Source: DASWJQ01 sp964517315 (lineage in GTDB: Bacteria > Chloroflexota > Anaerolineae > Anaerolineales > E44-bin32). From it: 12,040 nucleotides of DNA. The number at the start of each line of letters is the position of its first letter. Within the stretch, counting starts at the first letter, position 1. Positions 7,313-12,040 of this stretch are shown one piece after another. Location: contig CAZFCJ010000105.1 in assembly GCA_964517315.1 (NCBI GenBank), positions 1-12,040 on the forward strand, given 5' to 3'. Made by a program: the position numbers and the translations under genes. The notes below the pieces were generated by a model. It made no database searches and was not told the origin of the DNA. It saw only the letters and a list, made by a program, of their open reading frames with translations.

Positions 7313-7338
7313 GGGGCGAACCCAAGGTTCGCCCCTAC
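7313..7338. repeat. Perfect 10-bp-arm hairpin ending in CCCCTAC
   Basis: GGGGCGAACC (7313-7322) and GGTTCGCCCC (7326-7335) are exact inverted repeats around the 3-base loop CAA. The right arm runs on into TAC, giving the CCCCTAC end shared with the other elements of this gap. It is REP-like; no T run follows on either strand. Confidence 0.7.
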
Positions 7339-7386
7339 GAAAACCACCGAGTCAGACATTGCACTGCTATCCGAACGGCGGTAACC

Positions 7387-7447
7387 GGCCGATCGGCCAT
7401 TCACCGGCCGGCCGGGCCGACCATACAATCGGCCGCGCTTAGCGGCC
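7387..7447. repeat. Cluster of GGCC-type palindromes
   Basis: Three perfect palindromic units occur within 61 bp: GGCCGATCGGCC (7387-7398), CCGGCCGGCCGG (7404-7415) and the hairpin GGCCGC-gctta-GCGGCC (7431-7447). Function is unknown; it could form alternative stem structures in the 3' end of either convergent transcript. Confidence 0.55.
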
Positions 7448-7465
7448 CATCATGACCCTCCGACC

Positions 7466-7520
7466 GTAGGGGTACGACACCCAGCACCTGACGGTCTGGG
7501 CAGGTGTGTCATGCCCCTAC
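7466..7520. repeat. 55-bp imperfect inverted repeat bounded by GTAGGGG and CCCCTAC
   Basis: The outer arms GTAGGGG (7466-7472) and CCCCTAC (7514-7520) are exact complements. Further in, GACA (7476-7479) faces TGTC (7507-7510) and CACCTG (7485-7490) faces CAGGTG (7501-7506), around a 10-base loop. The nested, bulged symmetry is typical of a REP/MITE-like unit. No transposase is encoded nearby. Confidence 0.65.
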
Positions 7521-7687
7521 CGCGAATTGGATGCCGCCGAGGGCCGCGCGGCTGCCGGTGCAAGCAAGACGGGCGGCCGACCCGACAGGGATGACGGAGA
7601 GTTGGAATCCAGGACCCCGAATCTGGCGGCCAGGATCGCGGGCAAATCTGCCGCATGCACATTCGCCGGCCTCCATCCTGACCGAAT

Positions 7688-7713
7688 GTAGGGGCCGGGC
7701 GGGTCCCAGCCCG
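7688..7713. repeat. Right copy of the 15-bp GC-rich direct repeat
   Basis: GGCCGGGCGGGTCCC at 7693-7707 repeats 7233-7247 exactly in the same orientation. It is preceded by GTA, so the unit starts GTAGGGG (7688-7694). CGGGC (7696-7700) can pair with GCCCG (7709-7713). It ends about 10 bases past the stop codon of the convergent DUF1461 gene. Confidence 0.6.
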
Positions 7714-7722
7714 CGTTGGCGA

Positions 7723-8433
7723 CTAAGCGGAGATGTAGTCTCCTGCTTCTCGCGCAGGGCTCCAGCGCGAACCCAACCATCTCAGGCCCAGAGCCATCCC
7801 GGCGGTGGAAAGCGCAAGAAAGGCGAAGACCTGCTGCCAGAAGCGGACGGGGAACAGACGGATCAGCGTGTCGCTGAAGCGGAACAGCCAGGTGTTGCCC
7901 TCGAAGAAAATGCGGTGGAAGCCCACGAACACCGCCTGGAATGACACAACGAGTCCTACTGCCAGCACGGCCATAACCCACAAGGTCACAATCCCACCGC
8001 CCCGCAGATCAGCCAGCAGGGCCGGCCATCCCCAAAAGCGCGCGCGGAGACCGCCCATGACCACGCTCGCGGTCAACGCTCCGATCCAGAGGTCGAGGGC
8101 CAGCTGAGTCAGCGCCTTCACATCGCGCATATGGCGCAGCTCACGCGGATTGAACAGGGCCGAACCGTCTTCGAATTGTTGATCCGCCAGAAATTCGATC
8201 CCTGCATCGTTCAAGAGGTAATCCAGACTGACCAGCGCATATCGCTCGCGCTCGGGAAGTGAGAAACCGTAGCTATCCGGCGGGAAGCCGGGGATTCGAT
8301 AGGCCGCCCGCACATAAAAAGGCGTCAACGTGAGGCGCAGAGCGGTCAGAAACACTACGAACGGCAGCAGCCCGCGCAGAGCCACGGAGAGCAGGCGGCC
8401 CGCGACCGGGCGCGGAGTGCGGGGATCGGTCAC
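7723..8433 (-). CDS. DUF1461 (TIGR01906-like) integral membrane protein
   Basis: This 236-residue membrane protein belongs to a family of unknown function. Four membrane helices are predicted (about 14-36, 108-128, 148-170, 200-220), with a sizeable loop between the first two. Family hallmarks are ELRHMRDVK at 98-106, FHRIFFEGNTWLF at 172-184 and DTLIRLFP at 188-195. The GTG start at 8433 overlaps the TGA of the upstream spermidine-synthase-like gene in the four bases GTGA. It has ACCTCC (that is, GGAGGT on the coding strand) at 8440-8445, six bases upstream, so translation is probably coupled. A partnership with the upstream membrane protein is suggested by context only. I am confident of the family, with no functional claim. 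Confidence 0.85.
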   Translation of the reverse strand: MTDPRTPRPVAGRLLSVALRGLLPFVVFLTALRLTLTPFYVRAAYRIPGFPPDSYGFSLPERERYALVSLDYLLNDAGIEFLADQQFEDGSALFNPRELRHMRDVKALTQLALDLWIGALTASVVMGGLRARFWGWPALLADLRGGGIVTLWVMAVLAVGLVVSFQAVFVGFHRIFFEGNTWLFRFSDTLIRLFPVRFWQQVFAFLALSTAGMALGLRWLGSRWSPAREAGDYISA

Positions 8434-9992
8434 TGCAAAACCTCCGATAGGTTGGAAAAGTCGTCGCCGAGCATATAGTGGATGACGATCGAATTCACGA
8501 GCTGCTCAACCGGGGCGCGATCATCGGTGAAAGCGACCTCGGCGTCGGGAGTCGGCTGGAGGTTGGCGTGCACTCGGCCCAGCACATCCACCACCAGCGG
8601 ATGAGGCGCGGTCTCCTGCATGCGCCGAAGGTTTTTCGAGATATGATCGGGCTCGGTCGCGCGCACAGTCGCGAAGACCAGGGTGTTAAACGTGCCCGGA
8701 ACATCCACCACGTGGACGCTGGGATACACGGATTGCAGCGTGCCGACCATGGCCTCGATCAGACGGCGATCCCCGGGGGTTCGGCCCACGTTGACCGCCA
8801 CCACCCCATCCTGTGTAAGCCGCTCCTTGACCAGTTGGAAGAACTCCACCGTCGTCAGATGCCACGGAATGTAAGGCGGTCGGTAGGCGTCGATCGCAAT
8901 CACATCGTACGTGTACGGGCTTCGCTTGAGCCCCCAGCGGCCGTCGGCGACGATCGCGTTCAGATTGGGCTCGTTCATCGCGAAGTAACGTCGGCCGACT
9001 TCAATGATGGCTGGATCGATCTCCCAACCGTCAATCGGAATCGGTCCGTAGGCCGAGGTGTACTGTTTGGCGATCGTGCCCGCCGCCAGTCCCACGATCC
9101 CAAGCCGATCGATGTCGGCCGGCCCGGTTTCAGGTGGATTGAAGTACGGAGCCGCCAGGAAATAGTCCCAGGTCCCGTACGTCGCCAGCCCGTCCGGCGA
9201 GTAAATTGAATGGACCGCTTGCCCCTCGTTAAGCATCAGATAGCGCGTGCCCTCGCGTTCGATGACCTGGATGTAGTTGTACCCGGACTCCTCTTCATAG
9301 ATCTGGCCCCGTGCCTGCTTCAACGGGCGCCCCACCATAAACCAGCCGAGCGCCAGCAGAGCCAGCGGCATGAGCGCATAGCGGTACGCCGCCCGCCGGT
9401 CCACGATCAGAAGTCCGGCCAGGGCGACGACCAGCAGGGCGGAGGCGAGGGCCAGGAACGTGCGAGTGGTGCCGAGTGCGGGGATCAGCCACAACACGGA
9501 CAGAAATGTGCCAAGAATCGAGCCGAGCGTCGAGAGGGCATAGACACGACCGGAGATCCGGCCAGCGTGCTCTGTGCGGCGGATCGCCAGGCGGATCGCG
9601 AACGGCGACACGCACCCCAGCAGGGTGACGGGCACGAGGAAAAGGACCAGGACCGACAGGAACGACCCCGCCATGACCGCCGCGTCGAGCTGCTCTACCG
9701 CCTGCGCCGCAAACCGCAGGACGGGCCGCGCCGCGAGCGGTACGAGCCCTGCAGTGAAGGCCCCCCAGGCCAGGATGCGGTAAAACGTTTGTGGGTAAGG
9801 GGATCGGTCCGCCCACTTCCCTCCGAGGAAGTAGCCCGCCGCGAGGTAGGCGAGGATGAGACCGATGATATTGGCCCACACCAAGTTGCTGGTGCCGAAC
9901 ACGCTCCCCAGCAAACGGGAGGCCGTGATCTCGACGCCCAAGGTGGTGAAGCCGGCGATGAAGACGGAGACGTAGAGCAGGCGCTTTCTCAT
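8430..9992 (-). CDS. Polytopic membrane protein with C-terminal spermidine-synthase-like domain
   Basis: This 520-residue fusion has an N-terminal membrane part with about seven predicted helices (near 5-27, 38-57, 73-91, 107-135, 151-173, 178-197, 205-221). A cytoplasmic Rossmann-type domain related to spermidine synthase follows (about 235-500). The latter shows the nucleotide-binding strand-loop LGIVGLAAGT (297-306), an acidic ribose-binding WEIDPAI (323-329), ADGRWGL (349-355) and DAYRPPYIP (368-376). The usual GGGDG of true spermidine synthases is replaced by GLAAGT, so aminopropyl transfer to putrescine is doubtful. A SAM-type ligand and an unknown acceptor are more cautious calls. ATG at 9992 is preferred. 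A TTG at 10013 (7 more residues) is possible and sits exactly where an upstream promoter would start the message. The next gene overlaps its stop by four bases. Confidence 0.85.
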   Translation of the reverse strand: MRKRLLYVSVFIAGFTTLGVEITASRLLGSVFGTSNLVWANIIGLILAYLAAGYFLGGKWADRSPYPQTFYRILAWGAFTAGLVPLAARPVLRFAAQAVEQLDAAVMAGSFLSVLVLFLVPVTLLGCVSPFAIRLAIRRTEHAGRISGRVYALSTLGSILGTFLSVLWLIPALGTTRTFLALASALLVVALAGLLIVDRRAAYRYALMPLALLALGWFMVGRPLKQARGQIYEEESGYNYIQVIEREGTRYLMLNEGQAVHSIYSPDGLATYGTWDYFLAAPYFNPPETGPADIDRLGIVGLAAGTIAKQYTSAYGPIPIDGWEIDPAIIEVGRRYFAMNEPNLNAIVADGRWGLKRSPYTYDVIAIDAYRPPYIPWHLTTVEFFQLVKERLTQDGVVAVNVGRTPGDRRLIEAMVGTLQSVYPSVHVVDVPGTFNTLVFATVRATEPDHISKNLRRMQETAPHPLVVDVLGRVHANLQPTPDAEVAFTDDRAPVEQLVNSIVIHYMLGDDFSNLSEVLQ

Positions 9993-10013
9993 AATTGCCC
10001 CGATGGTGCGCAA

Positions 10014-10029
10014 CCTGCCGATAATATCA
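10014..10029 (-). promoter_or_regulatory. Possible extended -10 promoter before the spermidine-synthase-like gene
   Basis: On the minus strand TGATATTAT (10029-10021) matches an extended -10 element, but no -35 box is seen at the right distance. It lies in the short gap after the DUF58 gene. Start of transcription near 10013 would fall on the TTG or leave a leader of about 21 nt before the ATG at 9992. Confidence 0.3.
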
Positions 10030-10031
10030 CT

Positions 10032-11378
10032 TCATTCCACGGCCCGGAGCCTCTCCTGGCCGATCGTCCGCGTTTGAAAAACACTCGACAGGTCATCGCC
10101 TCTCTGGACCAGCCACGCCCTCAGCCCCGACCGCCGCAGAGTCCGGGCCAGCGCGCGGCTGCCCAACGGACCGCCGAACGACTTCGCGTCAAGGACGACG
10201 AAGTCGGGCGTCTTGCCGACGCGCAGAAGCTCACGCGCGATCGTCGCAAGCGCCGGATTCACGTCCGCGGTGATCAAGATCACGGTCGCGCCGCGCGGAA
10301 TCAGCCCGGCCTCGATCTTCAAGACCTCATCCAGGCTGTGGTCGCCCTCCGCCTTCAGAACCGCGAGCATCTCCAGCAAGCGGTAGAGTAGGGACTGTCC
10401 TCGCTCCGGCTGCACGACATGCCGGGATGTTCCGTGAGCGATCAGTCCCACTCCCCGGTCGCGCTCGGTGAAGTGGAACGCCAGCGAGGCGGCCAGCGTG
10501 ACCGCGTATTCGATCGTGACCCCGAGCGGCTGGCGCGCCGCGTGTGGGCCGCCTTCGAATCGGGATTCCGTCGAGCGTTCCTCAGGCTCCACTGGACCAT
10601 GCTGGCCCGCGCGCGCCGCGTCCACCACAATCCACACGTCAGCCAGGGGGTCGAATTCGAACTCCTTGACAATCAGGCGATCCCATTTGGCGGTCGAGCG
10701 CCAATGTATCCGGTTCATGCTGTCTCCGGGGCGGTAGTCCCGCACCCCTGAGGCGTTGGGAGTCACCTGATGCGTCCGCTGGCGCAGGGCCTCCCCTCCC
10801 GGGAGACGGCCGGTAGGGACCGGGTAGCGGCGGATGGGGAAGATTGCCGGCAGGACGACCACATGTTGCGACGCCGGCAGCCGCACCGAAGCCGGAAACA
10901 GACCAAACGGGTCGCCGCCGTGGATTTCGGTCGGTCCCAGTGCGAAGCGTCCACGCTGGGTGCAGACCGTGCGCGCCGTCCAGGCCCACCGCTCGCCCGG
11001 GCCGAGGCCGGCGACCACACTTGAGCCGCTGTGCCCCACGAGATCGGAAGGACCGAACAAGCCCAGTCCGGTCAGCGACGTGGCCCGATAGCCGGGAAAT
11101 TCGGTCATGTCCCTGACGTCGAGCCACAGCTTCGGCAGCCGCCCACGGTTGGTCACGACAAACTCCTCCCGCAGGAGGTGTCCGACTTGAGCTCGTCCGG
11201 ATGCGGTGTGGCGCTCCAGCTGGACGCCCCGCAGGGACAGCTTGGACCACACAAAGGCCAGGACGAGCAGCCCACCCCATAGGTAGGTCAGGTTGAAGAA
11301 GAGCTGCTCCCCCGAGGCGGCCGCGGCGGCCAGACTGGCGAGGAAGAGAGCCGTGACAACGATCGCCCGCCCGCTCAC
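10032..11378 (-). CDS. DUF58 domain protein, partner of the MoxR ATPase
   Basis: This 448-residue protein has two N-terminal membrane helices (about 5-22 and 28-44), a beta-rich middle region (DPFGLF at 156-161) and the DUF58 signature at 211-241 (RDYRPGDS, IHWRSTA, LIVKEFE). The C-terminal part resembles a von Willebrand factor A-like fold: a VWIVVDAAR strand at the MIDAS position, although the canonical DxSxS is not intact (DAARA). DUF58 proteins are nearly always encoded beside MoxR AAA+ ATPases and are thought to work with them in metal insertion, protein maturation or envelope-stress functions; this is family knowledge. The GTG at 11378 overlaps the MoxR stop as GTGA. It has a full GGAGGTGA ribosome site 9 bases upstream (11395-11388). 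No transglutaminase-like gene follows it. Confidence 0.9.
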   Translation of the reverse strand: MSGRAIVVTALFLASLAAAAASGEQLFFNLTYLWGGLLVLAFVWSKLSLRGVQLERHTASGRAQVGHLLREEFVVTNRGRLPKLWLDVRDMTEFPGYRATSLTGLGLFGPSDLVGHSGSSVVAGLGPGERWAWTARTVCTQRGRFALGPTEIHGGDPFGLFPASVRLPASQHVVVLPAIFPIRRYPVPTGRLPGGEALRQRTHQVTPNASGVRDYRPGDSMNRIHWRSTAKWDRLIVKEFEFDPLADVWIVVDAARAGQHGPVEPEERSTESRFEGGPHAARQPLGVTIEYAVTLAASLAFHFTERDRGVGLIAHGTSRHVVQPERGQSLLYRLLEMLAVLKAEGDHSLDEVLKIEAGLIPRGATVILITADVNPALATIARELLRVGKTPDFVVLDAKSFGGPLGSRALARTLRRSGLRAWLVQRGDDLSSVFQTRTIGQERLRAVE

Positions 11379-12040
11379 GGAACCAGTTCACCTCCGGGGA
11401 CCGGCAGCTCCTGGACAACCTCCTTGATCAATTCACGCTCATCGACGTCCCTGACCCGGGCCGCCGAGCCGACGATCAAGCGGTGCGCCAGCGCGGGGAC
11501 TGCAAGGGCCTTCACATCATCAGGGAGCACGTAGTCTCGTCCTTCCATGGCGGCCATAGCCTGCGCGCCGCGGAACAGCGCCAAGCTGCCGCGCGGGCTG
11601 GCTCCCAGATAAAGGTCGCTGTGTCCTCGAGTCGCGGCCACCAAGTCTACAATGTAGCGCTTGATCTCGTCGGCCAAGTGAACGCGCTTGACCGCGGCCT
11701 GCGCTTCGAGCAGTTCCTCAACCCGCACAACCTGGTTAATTTCCTGCAAGGGATGGACGATTTGCTGGCCCTCCATCATCTGGACCTCATAGTGCGGCGC
11801 CGGGTAGCCCACGCTGATCCTCAGGAGGAAGCGATCCATCTGTGCCTCGGGCAACGGGAAGGTACCTTCATATTCAATGGGATTTTGAGTCGCCAGCACC
11901 ATGAACGGTTCGGGGACGGCGCGGGTCACTCCATCTACCGTCACCTGTCGCTCCTCCATCGCCTCCAGGAGCGCTGCCTGCGTCTTGGGCGTCGCGCGGT
12001 TGATTTCGTCGGTCAGAACGATCTGAGCCATGATCGGACC
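11375..12040 (-). CDS. MoxR-family AAA+ ATPase (N-terminal part outside window)
   Basis: This is the C-terminal 221 residues of a MoxR-type AAA+ ATPase, cut by the window edge. The reading frame is open to 12040 (beginning ...GPIMAQIVLTDEINRA), so the internal ATG at 12031 is not the start. Visible parts are Walker B IVLTDEINRA with D11-E12 of the partial product, the MoxR hallmark PKTQAALLEAMEE, sensor 1 ATQNP (N53) and EGTFPLPEAQMDRF with R70. The C-terminal lid domain contains GASPRGSLALF and DDVKALA. The Walker A motif must lie beyond the window. MoxR ATPases act as chaperone-like remodelling factors with DUF58/VWA-type partners, which fits the coupled downstream gene. Identification is firm; the substrate is not knowable from here. 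Confidence 0.95.
   Translation of the reverse strand, partial: GPIMAQIVLTDEINRATPKTQAALLEAMEERQVTVDGVTRAVPEPFMVLATQNPIEYEGTFPLPEAQMDRFLLRISVGYPAPHYEVQMMEGQQIVHPLQEINQVVRVEELLEAQAAVKRVHLADEIKRYIVDLVAATRGHSDLYLGASPRGSLALFRGAQAMAAMEGRDYVLPDDVKALAVPALAHRLIVGSAARVRDVDERELIKEVVQELPVPGGELVP
11388..11395 (-). promoter_or_regulatory. Full-length Shine-Dalgarno inside the moxR 3' end
   Basis: GGAGGTGA on the minus strand is an eight-base match to the anti-Shine-Dalgarno. It lies 9 bases before the DUF58 GTG start and within the last codons of the MoxR gene, supporting GTG at 11378 and coupled translation. Confidence 0.8.

Larger units (their letters stand above)
7232..7722. other. Gene-free convergent intergenic island rich in palindromes
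   Basis: These 491 bp lie between the ends of two convergent genes. I see no credible gene: the short open frames lack recognisable products or ribosome sites. The stretch instead contains at least five separate hairpins or palindromes (7232-7252, 7313-7335, 7387-7447, 7466-7520, 7693-7713). The heptamer GTAGGGG or its complement occurs four times, at 7332-7338, 7466-7472, 7514-7520 and 7688-7694. It resembles a build-up of REP/MITE-like elements in a spot tolerant of insertion. Confidence 0.7.

Noticed and set aside
7313..7338. Reading the AAGGTTCGCCCC segment as a tRNA T-arm
   Set aside because: The sequence is a simple perfect hairpin with a 3-base loop. No acceptor stem, anticodon arm or 7-base T loop can be drawn around it.
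7504..7944. Plus-strand open frames running through the repeat island into the DUF1461 gene
   Set aside because: No ribosome site and no recognisable product; they pass through palindromic repeats and oppose a gene with clear family motifs.
9210..10391. A 393-codon plus-strand open frame opposite the spermidine-synthase-like and DUF58 genes
   Set aside because: It spans two well-supported minus-strand genes and has a low-complexity, strongly charged composition with no recognisable domain.

Overview
The window reads as a piece of chromosome from a GC-rich bacterium, most likely a member of the Chloroflexota (Anaerolineae-like). This is inferred from gene content and style: a Ser/Thr kinase with a Pro/Thr-rich extracellular linker, a membrane-anchored YvcK, an archaeal-type phosphoglycerate mutase, a MoxR/DUF58 pair, a DUF1461 protein, and short palindromes ending in GTAGGGG/CCCCTAC. 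No rRNA or other taxonomic marker is present, so the assignment is tentative. Coding density is high. I see no tRNA, CRISPR array, phage gene or transposase.

Left block (about 68-4570, minus strand): yvcK (gluconeogenesis/cell-envelope factor with two N-terminal membrane helices), then pgk (phosphoglycerate kinase), then a transmembrane Ser/Thr protein kinase with a helical-repeat extracellular part. yvcK has a good promoter whose predicted start falls on its ATG (leaderless). The kinase has its own sigma70-like promoter in the gap after pgk.

Centre (4571-7231, plus strand): a 270-bp divergent region carries promoters for yvcK on one side and, on the other, for a CUT1-type sugar ABC transporter ATPase (MsmX/UgpC/MalK-like) with no permease or binding-protein gene beside it. 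A strong intrinsic terminator follows the ATPase. Immediately after it is apgM, the cofactor-independent phosphoglycerate mutase of archaeal type. PGK and ApgM catalyse consecutive glycolytic steps (1,3-BPG to 3-PG to 2-PG), so the left and centre blocks together look like a central-carbon neighbourhood with a regulator (YvcK), a kinase and a sugar-uptake ATPase.

Intergenic island (7232-7722): 491 bp between convergent genes, without a credible gene but packed with hairpins and palindromes. These include a 15-bp GC-rich direct repeat near each end, a perfect 10-bp-arm hairpin, a 55-bp imperfect inverted repeat bounded by GTAGGGG...CCCCTAC, and a cluster of GGCC palindromes. It looks like a REP/MITE-type repeat accumulation.

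Right block (7723-12040, minus strand): MoxR AAA+ ATPase (cut by the window edge), DUF58 protein, a polytopic membrane protein fused to a spermidine-synthase-like domain, and a DUF1461 membrane protein. The two outer pairs are each joined by a 4-base GTGA stop/start overlap preceded by a strong Shine-Dalgarno sequence, so translational coupling is likely. I found no wholly new system. The most unusual items are the repeat island, the YvcK-PGK-kinase linkage, the leaderless yvcK promoter and the spermidine-synthase-like/DUF1461 pair.
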